A DNA stretch of 64,000 bases from Helicoverpa zea (taxonomy: Eukaryota; Arthropoda; Insecta; Lepidoptera; Noctuidae), in contig NC_061472.1 of assembly GCF_022581195.2 (NCBI RefSeq), positions 1,240,001 to 1,304,000 on the forward strand. The letters run 5' to 3'. Position numbers and translations under genes: made by a program. Below are positions 54,852-64,000 of this stretch, piece by piece. The notes beneath the pieces were generated by a model. The model was not told where the DNA came from. It did no database searches and saw only the letters and a program-made list of their open reading frames with translations. Each line of letters begins with the position of its first letter. Position 1 is the stretch's first letter.

Positions 54852-57800
54852 CTATTCCTCAATTTCTTCCATCTTCTTATAGGCCTTCTTGAGTTCATCC
54901 AGAAGGGTTTGTGCCTGACTCTTCTCAATGAGGAGTTCTTTCTTCTTCTGTTCTCCGGTGAATACGTCGTCGCTGTGCATCGTCAGGGTGAAGGTGTCCA
55001 CTGTACCTTCAGGTCCTGGGGCCACTGACACGTCAGTCAGTTTGTTTACTGGAAGTGGAGAAAGAAGTTCTTTACTCCTAATAAAAATGCCGGTCCAAGA
55101 CTCGAAGTAGATATCTGTGTAGGTAGGTAGGTTAGACTTATGAAATTTTTCTTTGGTTTACCTAAGTATAAAGGAAGTTAAAGATTGATACTAATAACAC
55201 TATGATAAAGACAATGCATTCTCTCTCCAGTTCGCGTCAAATAACTTTGCATTTCTGAAGATAGAAATCTGACTCTTCCTCCTCCTGTACGAACAGATTC
55301 GCTAGTTCGTATTTCTATTAGTTTGTCGTGTTTTATTCTATTCGTTTCGTTCGTCGATATTTTCGGGATGCTGTGCTTCAAAGAATTTAGTACCTAACTA
55401 TTCATCACAGAATAATACAAAATAAATAAGAACAAACCCCTCTTGGGCAAGAGAGGCAACAAGCTAACTTCAGAAATGCACATATTTGGCGCGGGTCTGT
55501 ACAGTTCTCTTTACGATCAGATACTTACTCATAAACCCATTAGCCTGCACATGAGCCGCATGTTCCGGCCTATAGTTATCCACAGCGTCAGCTAGAGCAC
55601 TGGCATGACTCCTTGGCACTCCCAACACGAGGAGATCGCGCATAAGTTGCGCACCCGTGCACGCGCAGGCACAGGTCTGTGCTACCACCCAGCGGATGAC
55701 GGCAGCGGCGCGCGCGCATTCGTCGCGAGAGGCTGGGGTGGAGGCAAGTATTTAATAGTTATGTGGGCTTATAATTCTCAGAGCTTTATTATATGAAAAC
55801 TTTACTTTTTAATGCTTAAAAAATATGATATTACCTATGTACGTAGGTAACAAATATTCACTTTGATATGTGTAAGTAGGTATCTGAGTTAATAAATAAA
55901 CTTACATAAACTTGTATCTTTCAGAATCTCCATGATGCCATCGTCCTGAAAAATAGAAGCTTTATTGATTGATGATGCATAATTTTATGATTGCAGGTAT
56001 CAACACTCAGGCGAATAACCAATAGGTTTCTTTGATCGGAGTAAACGGAGACGAGATGTTTGTATAACGGAATTCTATTGGTTGTTTAAAAACTTTTCCA
56101 CTTCATACCGATTTGGTGGAGTCTGGACTTAAAACTAATCTATTTTATTTTATTTTATTTTATTTTATTTTATTTTATTTTATTTTATTTTATTTTATTT
56201 TATTTTATTTTATTTTATTTTATTTTATTTTATTTTATTTTATTTTATTTTATTTTATTTTATTTTATTTGGGAAAACAAACGATACCACATTACATAGT
56301 TCTGTGTATAAAAAGTAACAAGAGGTTGTATTAAACAAAATCAATGCAGTAACAACAACATTTTCCACATATTAACAAACAAATATATGCTATGAGAAAA
56401 CCTTATTGCTAACTTAGTAATAATAACTAATCTAACATCTTTGCAGTTTCAGACCACTAGACCAATCAGGCTCTACATAAAAACATCAATGTCGTTCAGT
56501 ACATTTATAACTTTTATGCGAAAATCATTTCTCTTTAAAGTAAATAGATCAATATCCATGAAATGTACAACGAAGAAAAACAATAGAAGAAACACATTAT
56601 AGTTCGGCCATTCAGAGAATGCGTTCCTGACACATCGCGATTGAACTGACGACGTAACTTTGCAATGGCGTTGCAGTTACGATAAAAATATTTTTGCTGG
56701 TTGTTTACCGTTTTAACAATTGAGGAGCATTAAAACAACATTATTATATCAATAATCAATGAATGTTATAATTTTGTGCCAAACTGAGTGTCAAATAACT
56801 TGGTAAACAATATTTTTCTAAATCTATACTGCGCTATTACAAGGTTATGTCAGCGGTTTATATTTTGTAGTGCTGTGCTAAAAATAACAGGCAAGTATCG
56901 TAATCTGTTCTTATACAGTTATAATATAAAATAATACGTTTTGATTTTCTTTTTAAGAATTGGAAAATAATGGACTATAAGACTTAATTATAACTTTTAT
57001 GAAATATAAAAATAAAACTATGACCAAACCGCATTTTTATACTTAGATTAAAAATGGTAACCCCAAATGGCGTTATGGGCCGCCATTTTGTGACGCTAAA
57101 ACAGTCGTCCGTTGTCGTTTCGTGCGCATAGACCACGTTTTTCAAGTGTTTTCGATCTGTTTTTATTTGATTACCCGGCTTTTGTTAGACCGAGATATCA
57201 GGATTGATTCTGTTATTGATAATAATATAATTATACATGTAGGCGAAGATGATGATGAAGACACCACCTCCTCAAGCAAATCGGAGTCTGATTAATATTC
57301 TGTTCGCACATTCAATTCAATGTACTTGTAACAAAGAATAAATAAAACAATTTTATTATATGAATATTACCTTTTTTTGGTTTCCACTTAAATAACTAAA
57401 ATATAAAACAAATGATTCCGCCAATTTAAAACGAAAATAATCTTAAAATAATGCGGCGGTTCATTTTGAAGGAACGGTAACGAACTCAGTGTTATGTTGT
57501 GCCCATCACTAGTCGTGACTAACTGATAGGTGTCAGGAACGCATTCTCTGAACGGCCGAAGTATAATAAAATCAAACATAATATCCTCTGCCATAACATA
57601 TTAATGCAAATAACACACATTACCGTTGAAAAGGTCAAATAATACATTAAATGGTACACAAGGCACTCAATTATCTGAGTACGGTGTCAAAGGGGCAGTG
57701 GGCGAGACCATCAGATGTTGTAACTGAACAAATTGACAAAGGAACCAGTGGTCTAATGTTATTTTTCGCGGAAAACATTACCTACTTCAGACCTCTATAA

Positions 57801-60800
57801 CAGGGGCATGTAATATGTGTTTTTTTTTGTATTTTGGTTTAGAAGGGATGGTTTTTAAATGTTGCAGAAAATTGTTTGTGGGATAAGAGAGATTTGCGTA
57901 ACGGACACGCAAAACTGCAGATGAGGTTTTTGAGTCGGTTAAAAATCCTATTCTAATTATAGACATATCATTGACTTGGGTCGGACCGCGGGAAACAATT
58001 AGTTTACTTGTATATAAAATAGTACCTTCTATAATAGAAGTTACTTATTTTGGATCGTAGTCTTGTAAAAAATTACTATGTAGGTACTTGATTGCATTAC
58101 AAGATGAATTTGGTAAATGAATGTGGGAGGGTGTCCTCATTCGGTTGCAGGTACACCTCTGCCTACCTGTCGCCGAAAAACAGCTGTAACATTTATGTGA
58201 TTCATAAAACTTTAATTGAACATAATTAGAGCATTACTCTCAAATCATATGATTGCGTCCCTTTTCTATTAGCAAAGCAATAATAACTTTTACAAGGTAT
58301 CTACTCTGCAATTTGTCCTAACACGTGGCGCCCACATCCACTAACATTATTTGGCGATTTATTATCTAAACGTAAGGATACATTAGTTAGTTAACTATTT
58401 ACGCCTACAATGAGAGAAAGTAACTCATCTCTAAGTTGTAGTATTTGAAATCGCGGCACTTGATTTGGGAGTTAGATTGAACCCAAGAAAAATCTGTTCT
58501 TGGTTTGTACAAATCTTAGTTAGGTACAGCTTGGCAAAAAAGAGTCTGACGCGGTGACAGTTGGAACTAAAAATCAAAATCAAATAAAAATTGTTAACAT
58601 CGTTAATACTGGACATTGAAGTGTCCAAGGGACATCGCCTACTTAGGATTGAATATCTCCAAAAATAACAAATATCAAAATCTGTGAGTCGTAGTATTCC
58701 GGGTTGCCACAGGTGCGATAGTGCTGACCTCATTTACTCCACACTCTTTTTTGCCAAGCTGTAAGTAGGTTAAAGTACAGTATACTTGTTTCAATGAGCG
58801 AAAACCAAAGAATTTGAAGAAAAAATTAAGGTAGGTCGAAATATTGTCTAAAACTTACAAAAATCTGAACTGAAAACCTCCTATTTGGTAAGACGGTTCT
58901 TAATTTTTTTTTTTTTACTTGAAAGTACTTTCCTATGCTTCTAGTAATTCAAAAGCTCACCTGAAAACTTAAACGCTGAGCTTTTCCGTGTAATGATGGT
59001 ACCTAACTAACTTACCACGCTATTTTAACTTAGTTACAGAAATAAGTTGCAGCACTGCACACGGAACTTATTAACTACGAATATGTCTAAGTATTGAACT
59101 CGTAAATCAATGTCTAAGTTATTTTCTTGGTTTTGAACTACACTGGACAGCAAATAAACCGAGCCACCCGCTACTATGGCACTCTAATCCGATTTTCTCA
59201 AAAAGTATAAAACTTACAAATATAAAAAATAAATCTATAGAAAGAGCATTTCTTAAGGATTAAAATGACTGTAAATTTAATTAAAAGGACCATCAATTCA
59301 CAATGTTATCAAGCAGCAAACACAATGCTATCAATTTTCTCTGTTTTGATTAGGGTTTGCGCTTAGCGTTATTTTATTCTATAGTGAGGGAAATTCCATA
59401 TTTCTTTAGTTTTTATCCATCGTTTGCTTAGACGCGTGTATTTTTGTGCTCGTTTATTGGTAAATAATGGATACGACCACTCAGGAAGCAGCTCAAGCTG
59501 TAACACTACTTCGAGCAGACCTTGGGCAACGTGAAGTCACTTAACGACTTCCAATCAGCAAATTTTCGGTGTAAAGAGTTTACAGACGATACTTGGAGAC
59601 TGGAGCATTCGATTGCAGCCCAGGTATGGGCAGACCTAGGGCTACATTAGCAGCAGATGATCGTTATATCCAACTTTGTGTTGTATGAAATCGTCGCCTC
59701 AACGCCGTTTAAGTCCAACAAAGTCTGCATGATGAACGCCAAGTTATCATAAGTTCAGATACCATCAAAAGAAGACTTGCTGAACAGAACCTGATTCCAA
59801 GAAGAGCTGCAACAGGCCCCGTATTAACAGTAGCTTGCCGTAGAGCACGACTTGAATATGCTCGAGAACATAGAGATTGGACATTAGAGCAGTAGGCTGA
59901 CTTACTCTTCACTGATGGGACCAGTCTGAGTCTACATGGAAGTGATCGACGTCAGAGAGTATATCGTTGCCCTGGAGAACGTTACTCCCAGTGTTGCATC
60001 GAGGAAACTTGCTTACGGAGGGGGATTTGTAATGGTCTCGAGCGGCATATCATTACCCACACATACAGCGTTAGTTTTCAGCGAACCGACGGGCCCCACA
60101 CGTGGATTGACTTCTCATCGCTACATCCCTGAAGTCCTCGCAGACCATTTGGTACCTTACTCAGGTTGTATCGGTCTGGATATGAATTAATGCGTGATAA
60201 TGCACGGTCTCATGTTGCTCATGTGGTAACCCAGTATCTACACGACGTCGGCATTCGTACAATAGTGTGGCCAGCTTGTAGCACGGACTTGAATCCGATA
60301 GAGCACTTATGGGATGAACTGAAACGTCGGGTTCGTGCCAGAGTACCTGCTCCAATAGGGCTTCCAGAGCTGAAAATCGCTATCGAAGAGGAGTGGGACG
60401 CAATCCCACAAGATTTCATCGTCAGACTTGTTAGGTCTATCAATACGAGGATGCTAGCAGCTATTCGAGCAAGGGGAGGAAACACTCAATACTGAACAAA
60501 AACAATTTTTCATTTTTTCCTTTGTTTTCGGTTAAAATTTTTGTTTTCACTGGGTGATTGCCAATGGTTTTCGCGGCTGTAAAATGACTTTTCTTGATAA
60601 ATTGATTAATATACGCTTAATGAATTGATCAATCCCAATGTGTTTCCATTTGTTTTAATCCTCATAAAACGTACTTTCTGTAGGTATAATTTTGATATTT
60701 GTATGTATTATAGTTTTTGAGAAAATTGGATTAGAATTCCAAAGTAGCGGGTGGCTCGGTTTATTTGCTGTCCAGTGTATATTTCGAACACTGTGCAACC

Positions 60801-62841
60801 ATTAGGAAGTGTTTGAAGGAAATCTATGAATAGGTGAATGAATAAGAGAATTCGCGCACTGTGTCGCGGGTTCAATACTGCATTAAATAATATTTAAGAA
60901 ATAGAAAAAGAGACAGTAGGTTTTTATTTATTACCTATGCGTGCAGATGTCAAAGGGTCGAAAGATACTTTAAAATGAACACCTATTTATCGCGAAAAGG
61001 CTTGTCGACGCTTCGCGTGACCAGAGGGCTGGCTTATTCTTTGGACAAAGTATTAAAGTATTGCCATTCAACGTGGCAATGCAGCCAGTCTTCTGGGCAC
61101 GTTTCCGGAGGACAGTGATGCGGAGGAATACTTTGACGCCTGATCGATGCCCTTTTATTATGTTTTATGTTTATATATATTTGGTATATAGTATTTTATT
61201 TTTAGTTTTGTATAAAGATAAGTAGTTTAAGTTTGTATATATGTATAGTGTGTACATTGTATAAAATAAATAAAATTGTTAAGTATAAAAAAAAAATTAA
61301 GTAGTAATTGGAAAAATGTCTTGACTTCGGCATTTCAGAGATGTATAGGTATCTGCACTAGATAAATAAAGGGTTGTATATATGAATGTATGTTGAATAC
61401 AATGCCTTTCTGTAATATTCTTAATTCTCTCAACTTCAGCTTCATAAAGAATAAACTCTCTTTAAGAATAGGTAAATACCTATATTTTTCTGAAATGATA
61501 TAGCGTTATAAGTATCTGCACTAAGTAGATATAATTTGATTAATCAAAAAAAGGAAAAAATCTGTTGAAGTACATTTGCAGCAGTTTATCGCATACTTGA
61601 CTTTTCGAGGATAGTTTACGCTTACCTACAGATAAAAAGTTATCGTAAAACTCTTAAATAGCCCTCAAATTCTCAAATAAGAGTTAGATAAGTAGAGTGT
61701 TATCCCTCCTTTGCCTATCCTTTCCCAACTATGTGGCGTTCAAGTTCCATTCTAATCTGATGCAGCTGTGTACCAGTTTTCCTAAAAGAACGACTGTCTA
61801 CCTAACCTCTTCAACCCAATTACCCCTGGGTTAGGACTGGTAACTCCATGAACTTCCTATATACCTACTCCAGCGGAATTGAATAGTGCTAAATGATCCT
61901 TTAATTCATAAATTGGTATAAAGTCCCTTATAATTAATCCAACAAATTTTTTCTTCAAAGTCCATTACAGGATTTCTACTTTTGCAAGCATACCAGTGGA
62001 TCGACACTAGTAGATACATTGTAACGTCATGATATAATGTCACAATTGGATTTACGATAGGTACGTGTTGAGAAGACGAGATGAGGGCCTTCTCTAACGC
62101 GATCTGTCTATGAACAATATCTGGCTGTTATTATATTTTGTTATTTCTATTTTTAAATATCTAATATTTCTCTGGAAAGGGTCTAATTTTAGGACTTAAA
62201 ACTTTAAAGTTCGAAAACGATAACTACCTACATTTTTGACTGCAATTAAAGGCCACTCTGTAGTCGATAGCGTTGCAGACTAGGGTGCCCAATGTTATGA
62301 AAAGTGCGACGACTGGTCGACTGACGTCCACAGCGGGCAGTCGCCTTCCGAGCAGAACTTGTGACTGTCACTCACCGGCTGTTCCTCCATGACATGCTGC
62401 AGCAGCGTGCGGAACAAAGCCGCTGGCAAGCTGGACAGCGCGTGCAGCGCTGCCAGCGCCCACAGCGGGCAGTCGCCTTCCGAGCAGAACTTAAACTTCT
62501 GTATAACAAAAAACAAGGGCTTGGCAATTGTCCACAAAAGCTAAAAATAATCAAAAACGAGTCTAGTTATGCCATTGAAAAATTACCTCAAAAAAAGGGA
62601 AACAAATTAATAGTGTCACAAACTATATAGCAACAAGAAGTATTCTTATAAAACTCCGAGGTTAACACGAACCATAATTAACTAAAAGGATATATTATAT
62701 TCAAAAGGACAATGGGCAGACTTGTATGGAGTCTGGCCCAACACTTGTAGCAATATATTTTCAAGCCGATGGGCCATCTACAACTACGTGACGCACTCTT
62801 TAACCTCTGACATTGAAATCATAATCAAAATCACTCACCAT
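54852..62841 (-). CDS. COMMD4: COMM domain-containing protein 4
   Basis: COMMD4 is a subunit of the COMMD/CCDC22/CCDC93 (Commander) complex in endosomal recycling; COMMD proteins are also linked to NF-kB control. Coding exons, in gene order: 62841-62839 (ATG only), 62498-62376, 55945-55906, 55732-55529, 55048-54852. These total 567 nt, 188 residues; human is 199. After M the protein reads KFKFCSEGDCPLWALAALHA, matching the conserved N terminus (RFRFCGDLDCPDWVLAEI) of COMMD4. It continues with the helical domain (LPAALFRTLLQHVMEEQP; AAAVIRWVVAQT; LLVLGVPRSHASALADAVDN) and the C-terminal COMM domain (INKLTDVSVAPG, DTFTLTMHSDD, KSQAQTLLDELKKAYKKM). The Trp-x-Val-Asp signature that usually opens a COMM domain is absent, about ten residues shorter there. 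Splice phases agree at all four junctions. Confidence 0.92.
56141..56270 (+). repeat. Pentanucleotide microsatellite (TATTT)26
   Basis: Exactly 130 bases of an uninterrupted 5-bp repeat in COMMD4 intron 2. The unbroken tract suggests recent expansion and length variation. A frame through it encodes only an FYFIL repeat and is not a gene. Confidence 0.98.
56602..57561. mobile_element. 960-bp non-autonomous TIR element
   Basis: The left end (GTTCGGCCATTCAGAGAATG then CGTTCCTGACAC) and the reverse complement of the right end (CTTCGGCCGTTCAGAGAATG then CGTTCCTGACAC) form a 32-bp inverted repeat with two differences. The flanks are TATA on both sides (56598-56601 and 57562-57565), giving a TA or TATA target duplication. 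Inside, the plus strand has an open tail ending GEDDDEDTTSSSKSESD and a stop at 57291-57293, followed by AATAAATAAAAC. No transposase core is readable, so the superfamily is open. Confidence 0.8.
57566..59138. other. Plain intronic DNA of COMMD4
   Basis: AT-rich sequence between two transposons. The open stretch 58431-58733 has no recognisable motif. Confidence 0.4.
59141..60777 (+). mobile_element. Tc1-like transposon, decayed
   Basis: Terminal inverted repeats of about 65 bp read CACTGGACAGCAAATAAACC then GAGCCACCCGCTACT at both ends, with only a few differences, and a TA lies on each side (59139-59140 and 60778-60779). Between them lies a broken Tc1-type transposase. It is inserted in COMMD4 intron 2, opposite to the gene. 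Confidence 0.93.
59467..60495 (+). pseudogene. Tc1-like transposase pseudogene
   Basis: It starts MDTTTQEAAQAVTLLRADLG with the expected N-terminal helix-turn-helix region, then meets a stop within 30 codons. Later pieces in shifting frames include RRLAEQNLIPRRAATGPVLT, FTDGTSLSLHGSDRRQRVYR, RDNARSHVAHVVTQYLHDVG and DLNPIEHLWDELKRRV. These carry the three acidic positions of the DD34E core. The last 100 codons are open and end ARGGNTQY at 60495. Several stops and frameshifts break the rest. Confidence 0.9.
61057..61297 (+). pseudogene. LINE ORF2 C-terminus and 3' tail
   Basis: It reads SIAIQRGNAASLLGTFPEDS then DAEEYFDA and a stop at 61141-61143, followed by a 3' UTR with AATAAATAAAA and an A run ending near 61297. 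The first 14 residues equal the remnant at 17161. 5'-truncated; a stop lies directly before the match. Confidence 0.7.
61700..61860 (-). repeat. Degenerate moth SINE tail
   Basis: On the plus strand it reads TTTCCCAACTATGTGGCGTT, CATTCTAATCTGATGCAGCT and CTCTTCAACCCAATTACCCC. This is the reverse complement of the SINE 3' part, with more changes than the other copies. Confidence 0.65.
62328..62360 (-). repeat. 33-bp copy of COMMD4 exon 2 in the next intron
   Basis: It is identical to 62460-62492 inside exon 2 (encoding FCSEGDCPLW). It lies 16 bases past the exon 2 donor, without splice sites of its own. Confidence 0.9.
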
Positions 62842-62863
62842 AGTATCTTCAAATCACCAGTCC
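62839..62863 (-). other. COMMD4: Candidate 25-nt exon carrying only the COMMD4 ATG
   Basis: On the minus strand TTTTGTTACAG/GGACTGG precedes it and ATG/GTGAGT follows. If the acceptor is used, this is a micro-exon with 22 nt of 5' UTR plus the start codon. Otherwise it is the end of the first exon. Confidence 0.5.
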
Positions 62864-64000
62864 CTGTAACAAAACACTGTCGCTATTAAATTAGCATGGG
62901 AATCACATGTACCATGGCATTCTACATCATACACTACTCTGTATGGGGTTATAAGCACGGCCCGTTGACTTTTACATGGTTTTAATGGGGTGGCAAATCT
63001 ATGATCTTAGTGAATGTTAGTTTTAGTGAATACTAATGTTTAGACGTCATGTTACTACACAGAATTTCACTGGTTAAGTTATGTAGGTAGGTATATTCAA
63101 AAGTAACTCTGTATGTCAGTCTGTTCAATTTTCACGATTAAATCTCTATATTGAATTCAGTGGAATTTGATTCTTACTACGCCGAGGCAAGTTTAATATG
63201 CGACAAGCATGGAAGACAAAAAGGGAGTGAGAAAAAAATTATGAGCCTTTTTCCAATCCTATCCAGAAACCTATAGGTACAATTAAAAGGTACATTTCCT
63301 CAGCACCCACTGAATACCTAAACAATCTTTAAATACACATAATAAAACCTCATTCTTCCAACAACCCTAGCATTAGGAAGTGGAAAAAAAAACAACTTCA
63401 TAGAAAAGCCAAGCGGAGAACAAACTTTGCAGCTATAATGTTGGCATTACGTCTTGTCTATGGAGCTACACAATGCCGCCATATTGACAAGCGACACAAC
63501 GCGTTTATATTAAACTTCGTGACGACCTACGCTTTATGCTGAGGGGTTCTAGTACTGAGGGGTTTGTGGGTAGCAGCTAATATTGATTATCGATGCTAAT
63601 ATGCAGATTTTTTGTATGGATAAACCATCCAAAATCTCGAAACTAAAACTTGGCTGAAAAACAGCCGTTTAAACGTCAACATTTACAAAAGCAGTCCAAA
63701 GATGAATGCTTTATCACTTTTTATGTTTTGCGGGGGGAAAAATACCACGGAAAATTAAAGACCCAGCTTAATAAAAAACTAAATACGAGCTCACAGGAAA
63801 AAAGGTGGAAATTTTCGAGAGACAATCTTTCAGGCAGGCGCCAAATCTACTTCTAAATACATACCTACATATTTAGTATCTAGTAATATTATTTCGCAAA
63901 TATAAATAAACAATAACTAACAGTTAATGATGTTCTTATAATATCTCAATATAAACATGTATTTGCTTTGCCCTAAATGTATATTTGTGAAACCCTTGTT
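62864..64000. other. COMMD4 upstream region
   Basis: AT-rich with a slightly GC-richer part at 63420-63620 that could contain the promoter and first exon. The open stretch 63650-63856 has no motif. No second gene is supported. Confidence 0.4.

Larger units (their letters stand above)
55946..62375 (-). other. COMMD4: COMMD4 intron 2, 6.4 kb, repeat-rich
   Basis: It runs from CAGCCG/GTGAGT to CTATTTTTCAG. It holds a partial copy of exon 2, a SINE tail, a LINE 3' end, a Tc1-like element, a 960-bp TIR element and a (TATTT)n microsatellite. No nested gene was recognised. Confidence 0.85.

Noticed and set aside
56113..56334. FYFIL-repeat ORF
   Set aside because: It is the (TATTT)26 microsatellite.
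60166..60495. 109-codon ORF taken as an intact gene
   Set aside because: It is only the last third of a Tc1-like transposase whose earlier parts are broken by stops and frameshifts.
62295..62537. 80-codon minus ORF read as one exon across the COMMD4 exon 2 region
   Set aside because: It runs through the GTGAGT donor into the intron and the 33-bp duplicate; the spliced model matches COMMD4 and keeps phase.

Overview
This window is animal nuclear DNA from a moth, most likely a noctuid or close relative. The evidence is an AT-rich background, split genes with GT-AG introns, a neuropeptide precursor whose mature peptide is the moth myosuppressin, and many interspersed repeats of lepidopteran type (tRNA-derived SINEs, truncated LINEs, TIR elements). 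The family name rests on repeat style remembered from noctuid genomes, so it is inference.

I reconstructed four genes at exon level. (1) Myosuppressin, plus strand, 9419-10080, two exons; the mature peptide is QDVVHSFLRF followed by an amidation glycine. (2) C2CD5, minus strand, 42905 down to 13719, 22 coding exons. All junction phases agree and the summed CDS is 6915 nt (2304 residues plus stop). It carries a 4187-nt exon not found in the human protein. (3) TRAIP, minus strand, 52035 down to 48026, 8 coding exons (442 residues), a RING E3 ubiquitin ligase. (4) COMMD4, minus strand, 62841 down to 54852, 5 coding exons (188 residues), with the start codon alone in the first coding exon. C2CD5, TRAIP and COMMD4 lie head to tail on the minus strand. 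Myosuppressin lies tail to tail with C2CD5. The four are functionally unrelated: peptide hormone, insulin-dependent membrane traffic, replication-stress ubiquitin ligase, and Commander complex. Nothing suggests joint regulation.

Layout: 1-9418 is gene-poor, with a truncated LINE, SINE pieces and dispersed repeats. 9419-10510 is myosuppressin. 10511-13718 is AT-rich and contains the C2CD5 3' region. 13719-42905 is C2CD5; its 9.5-kb intron 10 holds a 2.9-kb array of a 12-bp satellite, a young and apparently intact Ty3/gypsy retrotransposon inserted in that array, and a 1.3-kb inverted-repeat element against the 3' LTR. 42906-48025 holds a TIR element with a broken KRBA2-like integrase fragment and many copies of a palindrome centred on TTTCATGAAA. 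48026-52176 is TRAIP. 52177-54851 holds a near-perfect hairpin and a hAT-like element with an exact 8-bp target duplication. 54852-62841 is COMMD4; its 6.4-kb intron holds a 130-bp pentanucleotide microsatellite, a 960-bp TIR element, a decayed Tc1-like transposon and a LINE 3' end. 62842-64000 is the COMMD4 upstream region.

Best candidates for something undescribed: the giant C2CD5 exon with eleven copies of an amphipathic motif; the KRBA2-like element with its palindrome array; and the LTR boundary that coincides with the inverted-repeat element. No RNA genes, CRISPR arrays or bacterial features were seen.
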